Shown: positions 1-11,880 of the stretch, piece by piece
Position numbering within the stretch: position 1 is the first letter of the stretch
How the letters are laid out: the number at the start of each line of letters is the position of its first letter
Source of the DNA: Heterobilharzia americana
Taxonomy: Eukaryota > Platyhelminthes > Trematoda > Strigeidida > Schistosomatidae
Reading direction: 5' to 3'
DNA length: 64,000 nt
Assembly (NCBI GenBank): GCA_944470555.2
Contig: OX104127.1
Span: forward strand, 44,195,934 to 44,259,933
The notes under the pieces: generated by a model
Seen by the model: the letters and a program-made list of their open reading frames with translations, nothing else
The model's database searches: none
Told to the model about the DNA's origin: nothing
Position numbers and translations under genes: made by a program

Positions 1-718
1 ATCTGAAACTGCCATCGTATCAAGTTAAACTATATCTTTTTATAGCAAACAATTCAGGATGAAACTTGAGATCATATACACAGGCAAAGGAGTTGCAGAC
101 TTCATTTGACAGTTCTTAACAAACACTGATATGTATGCGTATATGGTGATGACTTATGTTTTCACTATTGTTAGCGTTTATTCATCCACAAATAATGTCT
201 AGCCCACTTCTGTGAGTTTACAGTCTTACTCAACTTCACACTGAGGTGACAACTGGAGTTGAATCACATGGATAGTTGTCATATTCGAAACTTTGTTTCA
301 CTGGTTAGTCCCAGTGGTGTGTTTAGACAGTCTACTTTCGACTAGTACATCCCAAGTTCGAATCCCGCTCCGCCGACAGTTTCAGCAGCTGGATAATATC
401 TTACAACAGGTTAAGCTCATTGCTTAGTTCACGGAAAGGTACGTGGTTTATTTGGACCGTTCCATCAGTTATAATGTAGTCAATACCCAACTGTTAAGTA
501 GATTTCAGTTTTGCTGCAGACTATAAGTATGTGTAACTGTTCAGTAAGTTATCAATATCCACCCAATTCCATCACAAAAAAATATAACGACTAGTTGATT
601 GTCTATTTAACCTGATCATGGTCATTGTCCACAGATGATCAATATAAAATCACTTGTATCTTTGTCAGATTTAAAGTGTAGTCATCAAACTCTACTCACT
701 TTAGTGTAATTGCTTGTA
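1..718. other. non-coding flank with a tRNA-like remnant
   Basis: No coding region is supported here. Around 303-375 a segment has an A-box-like stretch followed by an exact B-box-like motif (GTTCGAATCCC at 357-367), so it may be a decayed tRNA-derived SINE. No foldable tRNA cloverleaf is apparent. The rest shows no recognisable feature. Confidence 0.3.
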
Positions 719-719
719 T

Positions 720-975
720 TACAGCGTCGTTGGTTGGACTGAATTGATCAGTCTCTGTTGGCGTATGGGCTCCCGTGCGGATGCCTCGATATTGCCAGTG
801 TTTTAGTTATGTATGGTAATGATGGGCAGTGGCTAGCAGTGGAATCCACGATGCGCATTTCATCCTATTTGGGACTCGTCAGCCGGATGTACCTGCCTCG
901 CAGTGAGTGACGTTATTCCCACTGGGATTCGGACTCAGGAGCGATCGCTTCAAACGCCCCGGATTCCACTGCTAC
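720..975 (-). mobile_element. Sm-alpha-type SINE, minus orientation
   Basis: On the minus strand the order is a B-box-like motif (AGTCCGAATCCCAG), a hammerhead-ribozyme-like core, then the shared 3' tail ending near 720. The tail recurs at 4165-4230 and, inverted, at 4340-4405. Sm-alpha elements are tRNA-promoter SINEs described in schistosomes. This copy is one of the more complete ones. Boundaries are approximate. Confidence 0.7.
838..894 (-). ncRNA. hammerhead ribozyme-like motif
   Basis: On the minus strand the core reads CTGACGAGTCCCAAATAGGA, then TGAAATGCGCATC and a 3' strand that pairs with the upstream stem I strand. The conserved CUGANGA and GAAA boxes are present. The pair closing stem II is G-U instead of the usual G-C, so activity may be reduced. 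It is embedded in the SINE at 720-975. Confidence 0.65.
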
Positions 976-2866
976 CTACTACCCATGATCACTCTACTCA
1001 TTTTGTCATATACCACAGGTTACTATGCTGAACTGAACTGTGGGAAGCCCATATCTTCAGTGATATGTCCAGACTACTCAAATATCTAGAGTCTTTACAC
1101 GCTTATCTTACTAAAAGCCTTTTCGTAGTAAATAATTTCAATGTTTTCTTCATTTCGTATCATTTAGTTTTTTTCACCTATGACTAATTTGTTTTCGAGT
1201 GGTAATAAAAAGTAAGAATGAAAATCTCGTAAATTGTGATATTTCTATGCATAGTGGTTTCCTTCTCTCATTATCTAAACTGTTTATCCTAAACAATTAT
1301 AATAACACCACCCTCTCTTCCTGTCTACACTGATGGTGTTTGAATAAAATGAAACATGAACAGTAGCGTTAAGTTGTAGTAATAATGAATGCCACATCCC
1401 ATTTTTCAGAAGATATTTTTGCGGTGTTAATCCACTTCCTTTAAAAGGAATGAATACAAAACGGATACAATCAAAGAATAATTTGAGTTGTAACATGAGT
1501 CATATGTCTCGAAATGACTAACTTCTGTAGGTTGAATTACAGTGTAGGGTTTATGTATCGAATTTCTAATAAGGTCGAATGTAAAATGCCTTTTTTGAAA
1601 AACAAAGTAAAAATCAAAAATATTGTCTACCTACCTGCCACCTTATTTGTTCTCCTTTCGGTTTCTCTCCTTCTCCGTCTGATGTGTACCTTCTCACATT
1701 TTGTGTGCTCATACTCTGAAATACACACACACACGCCTGTATGAATATGCAGACATGAAGTATGAAACACGAATCAAATTGTCGACAACAAAATTAGATA
1801 AGAAGAATTCCTGGAAAAAGGAAATAAAATTTCTATTTTTAATGTCTCATCAACTGTACCCAAAAGATGAATAGTCTATTAGGAAAAATAGAAATGTGGA
1901 ATTTCATTGTCTGTTTGACCCTGTATCAAAAGCGAGGGAGAGATAAAATTATATGAAGGCTTACTGACACAAAGATGTTGAGGAATTTATAAAAACTTAA
2001 GTGATTGGATGTGGTTTTTGTCAACAAGAGGTGTATTATTGTGGCCAAATTCTACCTGAGTGACTGGATAAATAGCTAGATGTTTTATTAGAGATTTATT
2101 ATAGTCCCCAGTGTCTAGGTGTGCTCATCTTGCTCTTGTATCTGTCCTAAATTCAAGAGATATCGATTTTCAATTCTGAAGACTCACTTGTAAATCAAAT
2201 ATATTGTTATTCTGGTCTACTATTTATGTTTTCTTTTCTTACAAAAGTACTGATGGATTCGGTTTTGACACGTGACTCACATTCTTAAGGTTGTTTTTAC
2301 TGTTGACGATTGAGTTACCAGTTACCATATCCTGTGCTAATCTGAGTGAAAGCATCTAAATGGATCCAGGTGCATTCAGCTGACGAGACTCAGACCGGAC
2401 GAAATACATGTTTTGCATCTTACTGTCAGTCAGTACTAAATAATATCAATTTACTTGTAGATGTATAGTCTTTCGTCATCAAATTGGTTGGGTTAACTAC
2501 ACATGACTTTCAAATTGTTCATTTTCAAAATACCCTGCAAGAAAATGTACTTTAATTACACTCCAGGCTAACAGATAAAAAATATGAATATAAATTAATT
2601 CTAGTTGAGGACATCACTGGTAATTCACCGGCTTTTTGTTTATATAGATTTGTGAGTCAGGTTTTTAGCGTATTAAATGAGTAGTCTGCTAATCAGTAAA
2701 ACACTAGATACTTTGATTTTGGTTTGTATTTTTTACTGATCATCTAAACAATGCGCATTTGACTTACGTTTGCTAACAGCGCCAACTTCTAAATTCTGAA
2801 AAGTAACTAAACATTCTTCATCTACTTTGTTTGGTTGTGGTTAGTAGAGAATTACAAGTTTATCAA
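976..2866. other. non-coding stretch, nothing recognised
   Basis: The short open frames here (for example at 1514-1744) show no family resemblance, no convincing splice context and only AT-rich hydrophobic composition. A short CA run lies near 1723-1735. No repeat family was recognised. Confidence 0.5.
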
Positions 2867-2867
2867 T

Positions 2868-3205
2868 AAACAGTAGTAACTAATACCCACCGTACAAGAA
2901 GTGGCTATCATTCCTCCGTGACATAATCGATAACACCTTGGCATTTGCAGTGATGGGTACGAGATCCGAGTCTCAGTGGGAATCTTATCACTCCACACTG
3001 GAGTACAGGCACATCCAGCTGATGAATGAGTCCCAGATAGGACGAAACGCGCATCTTGGATTCCGCTGCCAGTCACATCCAACCAAATTACCACAATTAA
3101 CATTCAGACAATATCAAGGCATCTGTATAGGAGCTCATATACCAATGGACGTCGAACAATTCGATCCAATGAAACAACACAGAATTACAAGTGCATCAAT
3201 TAATA
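2868..3205 (+). mobile_element. Sm-alpha-type SINE, plus orientation
   Basis: The tRNA-like head starts near 2895 with an A-box-like stretch and a B-box-like motif (GAGATCCGAGTCTC) near 2959. A hammerhead-like core follows at about 3003-3068, then a tail (3120-3190) that resembles the 3' tail of the copy near 4405. An open frame of 182 codons that spans this element is an accident of the repeat and the following (CAT)n tract. Confidence 0.65.
3003..3068 (+). ncRNA. disrupted hammerhead ribozyme motif
   Basis: Both stem I strands, stem II (GTCC...GGAC) and CGAAACGCGCATC are present. The catalytic box reads CTGATGA followed by an extra ATGA before GTCC, which looks like a 4-nt tandem duplication inside the core. 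This should abolish or strongly reduce cleavage. Confidence 0.6.
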
Positions 3206-3288
3206 GTAATTCTTCATCCACATCTACATCCACATCCATCCATCTAAACTATCAAGTTAGTTTGAACCTAAATCAGATTCACCTGAAT

Positions 3289-3318
3289 GACATCATCATC
3301 ATCATCATCATCATCATA
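3289..3318 (+). repeat. (CAT)n microsatellite
   Basis: About ten uninterrupted trinucleotide units just downstream of the SINE. This creates a poly-isoleucine run in a spurious reading frame. Confidence 0.9.
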
Positions 3319-4160
3319 TACAACATAGTGGTGGGGCCATCATATACGTGTTTCTATGCCAATTACTGCATTAACATTGACAGTCTATTGAATGTTTCAT
3401 TTGCTAAACTCTCACTATATGTTCAAATGGATAAATTTATGATGAATAGAAATATTCACCTTGTGATGTATATGCCAATGTATTGATCGACTTCTAACTT
3501 ACACATCTACAGTCTCTCAACATCGACTTAGTGACTACTGTAACTGAAATTGACTTGGAAAGTGTATAAACATTCCAGTACATTTTTGATATGGATAAAA
3601 CTTGAAACGTGTATATAATTTCTATGATGAATGTAAATATAACTGGTGATTACATGCACACAAAACTAATTATAAGACAGATAATGTTAATCAACTCTAA
3701 TAAGGAGATGAACACTTCACTTATCTGTAAGATGATAAACAGTCTTGTATTATGACTGCCTAACTGGTGCAGACGAATACCAATTGTGATAAGGAGGATA
3801 TTCAATTATCATCTATTATTTGAAATTATAAAGTTGAGTCAATCCTTTGAAATTGTTCTAATGAAATATATGATGGAAGCTTGAAGGGTTTGTTTGTGTC
3901 AATTAAGCAACCATGGCAATAATATTTGTCAGGATGCTTGACACGCTGGTCTCATTAACCGACATCCTCAGCTCGACTCAACTTGTAATGTTATGTTGTG
4001 CATGACTACACGTTTTACTTTCAGTATACCGTTGATCAAAGCATAAATTTTCAAACATTAATTACTAATCGACTTTATGAATCGGATTAAAATAATAAAC
4101 ACTTTACTACACAACCTTTGGTGTTATGTACAAACGAAATGGATAATAATAATAATAATG
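3319..4160. other. non-coding stretch
   Basis: No gene or known repeat was recognised. It ends in a short (AAT)n run at about 4143-4158. Confidence 0.5.
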
Positions 4161-4164
4161 ATTA

Positions 4165-4405
4165 TACTGTTATTGCTTGTATTGAACCATCATTGATTGG
4201 ACCGAATTGATCTGTCTCTATTGGCTTATGTGACGAGTCCCAAATGGGATGAAATGGGCATTCTGGATTCCACTGATAGCCACTATCCATCATTACTATA
4301 TAATTAAGAGCACAGGTAATATCGAGGCATCTGCACAGGAGCCCAAACACCAATAGAGACCTATCAATTCGGTCCAACCAACGACGGTGTAATACAAGCA
4401 ATAAC
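4165..4405. repeat. inverted Sm-alpha SINE tails around a hammerhead remnant
   Basis: About 60 nt at 4170-4228 (minus-oriented SINE tail) are the reverse complement of 4340-4402 (plus-oriented tail) with few mismatches. The loop holds a plus-strand hammerhead-like core. This could be a foldback formed by two opposed SINE insertions, or a rearranged copy. Confidence 0.7.
4229..4272 (+). ncRNA. 5'-truncated hammerhead remnant
   Basis: TGACGAGTCCCAAATGGGAT and GAAATGGGCATT are followed by the 3' stem I strand. The 5' stem I strand is missing because the minus-oriented tail is joined directly before the core, so it cannot form an intact hammerhead. Confidence 0.55.
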
Positions 4406-4414
4406 ACTAAAACT

Positions 4415-4618
4415 ATACCCATCGCACAAGAAGTGGCTATCGTGACTCGGTGGTGTGGTGGATAACGTCTTGGTGTTTGAAGTGATTGGTAGTGGGTTAG
4501 AATCTCAGTGGGATCGACACTACTCCGCACTGCGATGCAGGTACATCCAGTTGTCGAGTGAGTCCCAAATAGGACGAGGTGCGCATCCTCGATTCCTCTG
4601 CTAGCCGCAACCAATCAC
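4415..4618 (+). mobile_element. Sm-alpha-type SINE head
   Basis: The tRNA-like head is well visible. The A-box region is near 4441-4470 (GACTCGGTGGTGTGGTGGAT) and the B-box is GGGTTAGAATCTC at about 4494-4506. A hammerhead-like segment follows, ending near 4600. It lies directly downstream of the inverted pair at 4165-4405, so two or three SINE insertions are clustered. Confidence 0.7.
4539..4600 (+). ncRNA. decayed hammerhead ribozyme motif
   Basis: The stem I strand (GTACATCCAG), stem II (GTCCCAAATAGGAC) and GCGCATC are present. The CUGANGA box is altered to TTGTCGAGTGA and the GAAA box to GAGG. Two essential core boxes are lost, so it is very unlikely to cleave. Confidence 0.55.
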
Positions 4619-5734
4619 ATCACAATAATGTCTTTATTGGAAACAGCATTTATAGAATTTCGACAAATTGCCTCACTGTACAGTTTTTCTATTACACCTC
4701 ATTAGTGTTAATGATAACAACCCTAAAAACACTGACTTGAAAGGAGCAGCTGGTGCTACATTACGGTTTCATCTGGACTTGGGAGTGAACACGAAATCGA
4801 GTGAAATTTCGATGATGGTGGTGGTTTAGTTGGCCAGTACAAATACTTGTAAGTCGATTTGAGAATCCTAGGAATAGTAATGTGCTGTATTTTTGACCAC
4901 TTATAAGTCCATTTGAAGCCAGCATAAAGCTTTTCATTTGTTTCGTTCGTTGAAAAGATTGAAACAAAGTGAAGGGGAAGAAGTTGACGAAATAAATATT
5001 CGACATAAAACATTTTTGGTAACCCAGGGTTCAAGCAAGTCGCCTTACAGATAACACATGTCAACCAATATGAACTTAAGTCTAATAGATTTATTTACAT
5101 AAAGACGCATTCATTGACATGCATAATCAGAAGTTGAACAGGTAATATAATTCGAACAAAATTTGATTAAATTGAAATGAACAATGAGTAGGATGTTAAG
5201 AAGTTGTTGTTGTTGTTGTTGTTGATTCTTCTAAATTATCTCAAATTTCATTCAAAATTGTAGTGACCTATCAAAAATATGAGCTTATGAAGTCTTTATT
5301 TGCCTGAAATCATTTCGAAAGTAAACGTTACCACAATCTACACTTACAGCATAAGATATACAGTACACGAATTGGTTATCATTGAGTAGGTGACTGAAGT
5401 ATCTGTTTAATCATTAGTGCAACATCATTTCGTTACCTTCAGATGGTAATTTTGCACAAAAACTGTTATCTTGCAGTTATTATTTCATCATTATGCACCG
5501 CAATTTTATTAGGAGGTTTTTAAGTGAGAAACTATGTGTGTGTGTGTGTGTGTAATAGAATTTTTCGTCTGATGACTAGTGGTGGAGACTATCTGATTTT
5601 CAGTGAGAAGATATTAAGAATCCTTTGAGTTGATTAGAAAAACATATTCTAACCTAAAATCAGTTAATGAACGTCCACAAATACGTGTAGATAGAATATA
5701 ATAGGATATTTCAAGAGGGTATTCATCGTAGACT
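4619..5734. other. non-coding stretch with microsatellites
   Basis: Contains (GTT)n at 5203-5224 and (TG)n at about 5535-5553. The two overlapping minus-strand frames near 4756-5064 show no family resemblance and are not called. Confidence 0.5.
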
Positions 5735-5965
5735 GACATGAGTTGGAGGGACAATGGAGACCTGGGAGGACTGTACATCTGTTTCGTCCTGGTATGGGAC
5801 ACCTCAGCGGCGCGCGCCCACTAGCCTGCAAGTGATTGAACCCGAGACCCGTGACCAGCACGTCGTCATTGAGTCACTGGGTCGGAACGCGATGGTCCAT
5901 ATTTATAACTTTTGTCAGTTGATGACATAGTGCAACCGCCATCCAGTGTTATTGTTGAGTAACTG
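5735..5965 (-). mobile_element. tRNA-like SINE, second family
   Basis: On the minus strand an A-box-like stretch (complement of the block ending at 5884) and a B-box-like stretch (near 5838-5852) precede a conserved tail. The same block recurs at 12900-13150, 17345-17490, 20335-20445 and 23583-23790, and in plus orientation at 13265-13500. The family name is not known to me. Confidence 0.6.
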
Positions 5966-6239
5966 TCCTCGCTTAAGCAGATTGGCATTAAAAATGTTTT
6001 ATGATTTATTTCCACCTTAATTTTATTCAGTTCGTTAGTGGGTAACGGTACTACCTTTAGGGTATTTGATATCATGGAAACAGTAATATAAGACACATAG
6101 AAGAGATCGACTCACTTTTGGTTAACCTAGAAAACAAGCGTTTATTTCTTGTGCGAAACACCTTACTTAAATAGTTTTACTTGTAGGCTTCATTCTACAA
6201 AATCAGCAGTTTTGTAGATACCTCATCTTCCGTGCTCAA

Positions 6240-6241
<2 letters not shown>

Positions 6242-6275
<34 letters not shown>
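6242..6275. repeat. (AT)n microsatellite
   Basis: About 17 uninterrupted AT units. Confidence 0.95.
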
Positions 6276-6276
<1 letters not shown>

Positions 6277-8220
6277 TACCCAACTTTTCAATAGATACAT
6301 TTCTTTCATTTAGTGATACTGAGCTCGAAGTAGTCGATTTCAGCTCTCTGCAATAAACGTTCAAAAAAATCCATTTCTGTTGAATGAAGAAGAAATTAAA
6401 AACATCGGTACATTAACTAGCTATATACAACATTTTGTCTTTTTCTTTCGGCTCTACTAGTCAGTAGAATATCTAAAACCTTAACAGCGGAATTCCACTC
6501 TCTTTGAAGATTAGTCACCTAATCTGATTTTCAAAAAAATCATTCTTTGTCCTTGTTAAGAAAAATACCTGTAGGAATTGGTTCATCACCAATCTCTAAG
6601 TAGCATGATTAAATCGTATGTTGGACTGTGTTTTGGAGCAAGTGTTTTACTTACATCATTAATGGAATCTTTCAGCAAGTAGCCGAGTGTTCTGATTTCC
6701 ATATCTCCATTTGTAAATTTATCACATAAAAAAAGTTTAAGTTTGTGTTTATTAATAAGCATGATATCCAGATAGAAATCAAGAGTTTATAACTGAGCCT
6801 AAATTTTACAGTCTTATGAAGTAGCACGAAAAATTACCTTCCAAAAATTGTATTTTGTAACTTCACTATGAAATTATTGTTACAGTTTTGTTGTTATTCC
6901 CATTTTTCAGTAACCCGCAGAATATAATGCCATCCAACTGGTTGAAATGACACCTACCTTTTATGTACTGATAAAAGACTGTACACTATAGAATCGGTAG
7001 ACATGAGTGTATTATTCATGTTTTACCAGATTGGTTTCTGTCACCTTCGTTACTCCAACCATAAACTCTTCAGCTCCTTGTCAGTTCTCTTTACCGTACC
7101 AGTAATAACCAACCACTGGCTTCCAACCACCCAAATGAGACCGTTTAGTGTGTTGGACTATTTCATCTGAATACTATCTCATTGAAAAAAGCAATCCAAC
7201 ATATGAAGCGGTTAAAACTATCAACCACTCCGTATTCTGAAACCTCAAAAATATTTATGCGACCTAAACATCTCCAATAATATCAGAATTTTTTCCCACG
7301 TTATTCCTATTATTCCTAAAACGGTTGGTTTGTTGATCGGTTCTCAAAATTTTCCTTTGACTTATTGCAAAGATATGTTTCGGTAGCTTAACAGCCGATT
7401 TTTAAACACTAGTTAGCAACTTGAATTCTACTCATGGTTTTCAGTGGTATCTTTCGCCAGTTCGTAACATTTTTGTGTCAAAGGTCATATCTTATGATCT
7501 CGACTGAGTGGTTTCCAACGGAAATCCTGTTAATATCACAGTTGGGCAGTTGAAAAACTACTCAACTACGACAGATATCAACGTGAACCATGCAACTTGT
7601 CAATCTTTTGCAAACTGATCATCATCCTATTTTAGGAATTTAAGTGTATCGATCCGTACAAGTCAAATAACCAGATTCAGGTGATCTGAACAATCCGAGT
7701 GTGTAACCTGAATTCGTCCGGGTAAACAGCTGATGAGTTCGGCTCTAAAAGAATGAAACGGCCATGTGGTGTTTAGATGATTCTGATTGGGCCAGAGAAA
7801 TCTATAAATCAGTCTAACTAGTTTCTAATTAGCCATGCTGTTCAACAGTATATTTTGACTTAAATTCTTCTCCACCCACTTCACTTTGATCGTATGGATA
7901 GTATCGTAAAGGCTTAAACAAGTGATCGACTTCGTGATTTATTACTTTCACCTGTTTGAATACATATATGCACTAGATGATTAGACATAACAGTTAAAAA
8001 ATCTTGACCCCGAAGTTCGATCCTGTCTTCATTCATCAGCACTACATACCTCTGACCGTTAACAGAACATCAGGCCCACAGACAGCTTTTCCGGTTACAT
8101 CTATGAATAAAGTGTGTTCAGGCATGAAGTACCCGCAGTGTAACATATAAATCTTTCTAAGGTGCTTAAAAAAACCACGAAACGTTGGAGGAGACTTCTA
8201 AGAGAAGGTTCGCAATCATT
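6276..8220. other. non-coding stretch, nothing recognised
   Basis: AT-rich sequence without open frames of 60 codons or more, and without any repeat family that I recognise. Confidence 0.5.
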
Positions 8221-8254
8221 TTTTGTTGCAGAGAGTGTGTCATTATATTGAATC

Positions 8255-8425
8255 ATGTCGTTTAAGGATATATTACATTGTCTGACAAACTTAGATCAGT
8301 CCCAAGGGTCACAAGATTACGGTGGTGAACATATATGTGCAGGTACTATTTTTCTTCTATGCATCTTTACTGGTGTTTTTTTTTACCTCAGACGAAAAAC
8401 AGTCAAAAACAAAGGAAATGCGTGA
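8255..8425 (+). CDS. possible 56-residue membrane microprotein (speculative)
   Basis: I do not recognise this open frame. It starts at an ATG 24 nt after an AG preceded by a T-rich tract (CATTTTTTGTTGCAG, ending 8231), which could be a cis- or trans-splice acceptor. The first 29 residues are polar (MSFKDILHC...GGEHICA). A single hydrophobic stretch of about 16 residues follows, then a basic tail (LRRKTVKNKGNA), as in a type-I-like single-pass protein. A GTACTA after codon 28 could instead be a splice donor. Short frames of this size occur by chance in AT-rich DNA, so this is only a candidate. Confidence 0.15.
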   Translation: MSFKDILHCLTNLDQSQGSQDYGGEHICAGTIFLLCIFTGVFFYLRRKTVKNKGNA

Positions 8426-10777
8426 AATTCTAATGTGGGAAAAAAAACTGTCTATTGGTAAAGTTATTAACGTTAAGTGAATGACTAGTAGTATCTTTAT
8501 AAAAATATTTTTCACTCTTGTCAGTAAAATTGAAAAATGCCAACTGTCATAATTATTCACATTTCAATGCATGTGATCTTCTTTCCAATCATCTGTTTGA
8601 CTTTGTTAACCTTCCCCCCCCCCCTAACTATTCCACCTGACTAAAATATGGTAAATGTTTTATCAGAAAAATATGGGTAATCTCTTTTATACTAATGCCT
8701 CATATACACACTTTTGAAGAAAGAAAACCTCTTTTTCCCCTATCTTCCTGTCTGATACAAACAAGCATGTCAAAAGGATACTGATGTAAAAAGATAGAAC
8801 AATTATCCTGTCAACCGCTAACATCATAATATATCCGATGTAGATAAAGGAAGAACCAAACAGTAAAATGTATGATGAACCTATCACAGAAGTATTTTGC
8901 TACCTTGATGTATGAAATTATGTATTATGTATCAAGGCGTTATCACAAATAATCTGCCGTGACTGACTCATATCTACGCTCTTTGTGATTGCTTATATTG
9001 AGTCGAGAAAGACTGAGTGTATTTATCAAATCATAAGTCTCCACTCAAACTACTAGAGTCTACAAGAGGCTATCTGCGGTAGGAGAATCAAATTAGGTGA
9101 AATTTGTAAATCGTAACAATTTGGACAGTCATATTCTACTTACAATAAATAAGTAGTAGAATAACTCAGAAATCACGTACATATTCATGGACTGGACTAT
9201 GAGCTATGCATGTTGTTTTAGGGTTATCAGACTAACTGGTTTCTTACACTTTAGACAAGCTGAGTGGGGATTTGAAAATGTAACCCACTTGTCGAAAATT
9301 GAGTACCTAATCGAATGAGCTATAGCTCTACTAGTTGTATTTGTGTATTGTTAGCGAATCCATAATCTAATCAATAAAAAATCTGTTACTGAGTGTTGGG
9401 TACATGACATCAGTTCTCTTGAGTATGAATGGACTTACATCCACAAAGTAGTGTTCACTTTCATAGATACGCTTTCTGTTCCGATCATTCAACCCTGTCG
9501 TACTAAAGTTCTTATTTGGAAGAGAGATTTTCGCACATGTACATATTTACCATCTTCAAACTTCGCAACATTTAACAATCTTCAGTTAAGTTTGTTTCTT
9601 TTTTTCTGCCAGATCTTGTATTGTTTTGTTGGTCTGTCTATCTAAAAAACTAGATGACAGCCAGGCGCATACCTACAACAATCAGATATTTCTATAATAA
9701 AGAGTGTGACTATGGATTTAAGAGCGTAGGTGAGATTCCAAGTATTTTAAACACATCGTGGTGATGAATAATGATAACAAGCGAGTAATATAAGTTCAAA
9801 ACCTCAAAATACGCTAATGGTAAATATTTTACACCACTGTTCTATACTTAGTTCCGTAAACAAATAAATGTCATTCGATTGATAAAATTTAGATAGCAGT
9901 GATAAAGTGAACGTAACTATCAGCTAATTAATTTCCGCAAGAAATTATTTTTTTATTCAACTGGACAATATTTAGCTTTTTTAACCAATATGATAGGAAC
10001 TCAAACTGACAAGTACAACCATAAAATATTTGAAAACTGTTCAAAAATCTGACCGTTGCTTGGTAGAAAGTATGCTGTGTATAGATGAACATATTAATGT
10101 GGCAAAAATTCTCGTGAATACGCCTATGTAAGTGTTGAATTTTGTTCTGTATCAAGTAGATAGAGTACAGTCCGCAAAACTAAATGATTGAATGATGACT
10201 TTTCTATGATTTATATCATTTTAGTAACGAGAGACTGATTAACTAATGCAGCCAGCTTACTTAGCAAGCAGTGATCGCCTTAAAAGGTTATATGTTAGTG
10301 GTTTATGTAGATGAAACATCATAGACGGTGGCCTGTTTAAACATTAGGCTATCAAAAATGTTCCATCGAATTCTTCCCTTTCAATTCTTTTTTATCTTGT
10401 AAATATGTCTTTTAAACTATAGTTTTTCACGTCAATAACAAAACAGAAGAAAAGCGTTAAGCCGGTATGAAATGGACTTACAACTACGCGAAAATACAAC
10501 ACATCATTATTTCTAGGATATCTATGCAGAATTGTAGATTTTTGTACTGGCTGAATAAACTACCACTATCAAAATGTTGCTCTATTTTTTATTCACTCAG
10601 CAGCCGAAACCAGATAGTAATATCCAATAATTATTTCGTTTAAAAATACTGTACAGAGAGCGAACTTGTTGAAATATGATATGCTGAGAATTCCATGCTG
10701 TATCACACATACTGTATAGAATAAAGCAGATATTATTATTAACGTTAGAAATATACTTAAAGTATTTTCTTATTCAG
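8426..10777. other. non-coding stretch
   Basis: Only a poly-C run at about 8616-8624 stands out. The short frames are hydrophobic and AT-driven, and none is supported. Confidence 0.5.
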
Positions 10778-10959
10778 AATTCATTTCAGTGGACAAAGAA
10801 TATTCTTTTCGACAACTTCTCCTCCAAATTCTACAGTTATATGTACATAATGAAGAATTACACGTAAAAAATATAGAGATTCCCCTCGTCAGTTTGTTAG
10901 TAGTATTATGCAGTTGGCGAAATCAACTGAGAAAAGTCGTGGGTGAACGTTTATTATAG
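10778..10959 (+). CDS. candidate terminal exon of an unknown gene (speculative)
   Basis: A frame of about 60 codons opens right after a good acceptor (TATTTTCTTATTCAG, AG at 10776-10777) and runs to a TAG at 10957-10959. It encodes a leucine-rich, probably helical stretch (…EYSFRQLLLQILQLYVHNEE…, later …SWRNQLRKVVGERLL). The composition is less biased than neighbouring chance frames. No family is recognised, no partner exon was found, and a chance frame remains quite possible. Confidence 0.15.
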
Positions 10960-11282
10960 AACCAATTCTTATTGATATTCAATTCAAAATGATTCATTAT
11001 CTGAATGATTATACGACTTATGGATGTACGTGATAGTCTAATAAAATAATAGGAAGGCGTTTGTGACAATTGGATGAAATAAACCGAGAAGGACAAAATA
11101 GGTTAAAAGAGTTAGTGAAAATTATTCCAGGTTATAGGGAAAAAGGAGTATCCACAGTATGGAATTTGATTATTTGGGTCAGGATGTTAACGAGTTTATG
11201 TATACCGAATAGGGTCATGGTGATTGTAGAGGAAACACTTGTTTCTTTTGAACATACAACCAGGATGTTTTGATCCTGAATG

Positions 11283-11535
11283 CTACTGCTTCTGGAGTTT
11301 GAAGGATCCGGAGTTGAGTGCCTTTTTGAGTTTGATTGGAACGCGATACAGAATGTAAAACGGCTGACTCATATCCACTTTATGGTTCGTTTCAACCAAG
11401 TGTGCTAATATGCAGCTGGTAATGGTCCTTACAACATCTCCAATTAACCCTATTGGAAGTTGTTCGCCAGCGCAGAAAGTTAAATTTCTAGAGCAGCGGC
11501 GGACGCAACCATTTTCTACCTGTTGACTTCCAGAC
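11283..11535 (-). other. unrecognised open frame bordering a palindrome
   Basis: A minus-strand frame of 91 codons (11283-11558) runs into the left arm of the palindrome. Its composition is more protein-like than its neighbours (several Cys, few low-complexity runs), so it could be a fragment of a mobile-element protein. I cannot name the family. Confidence 0.2.
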
Positions 11536-11640
11536 CTAAACAGCAAAGCATAGTGCAACGCAGTATCGCTTCAATCAGCCTCGTGTGATCACATTGCAAA
11601 ACTTGATTGTTAGACTTCAATGAGTGCTAAGCACTAGGAA

Positions 11641-11706
<66 letters not shown>

Positions 11707-11877
11707 AGGTTGATAGGTGAATATGGTATTACTCGAATTGGTCACCAGTGAGTAACCGATGTGTCCATCCAGTTCTTAGTGCTTAGCACTGATTGAAGTC
11801 TAACAATCAATTTTTGCAATGTGATCACACGAGGCTGATTGAAGCGATACTGCGTTGCGCTGTGCTTTGCTGTTTAG
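11536..11877. repeat. 109-bp inverted repeat around (AT)n
   Basis: The left arm 11536-11643 and right arm 11769-11877 are reverse complements with only a few mismatches. Between them lie an (AT)n tract at 11644-11704 and about 64 nt of unique sequence. A second (AT)n tract follows at 11881-11926. The arms contain no obvious coding sequence. It may be a foldback or MITE-like element, or two opposed copies of one repeat. Confidence 0.85.
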
Positions 11878-11878
11878 T

Positions 11879-11880
<2 letters not shown>

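Noticed and set aside
2938..3486. 182-codon plus-strand open frame
   Set aside because: It runs through a SINE with a hammerhead motif and a (CAT)n microsatellite that produces poly-Ile; no protein family is visible.
4162..4614. 150-codon minus-strand open frame
   Set aside because: It is composed entirely of clustered Sm-alpha SINE sequence.
5203..5224. CRISPR-like or other array of short repeats
   Set aside because: This and the other simple runs are plain microsatellites; no spaced repeats exist, and the genome is eukaryotic.
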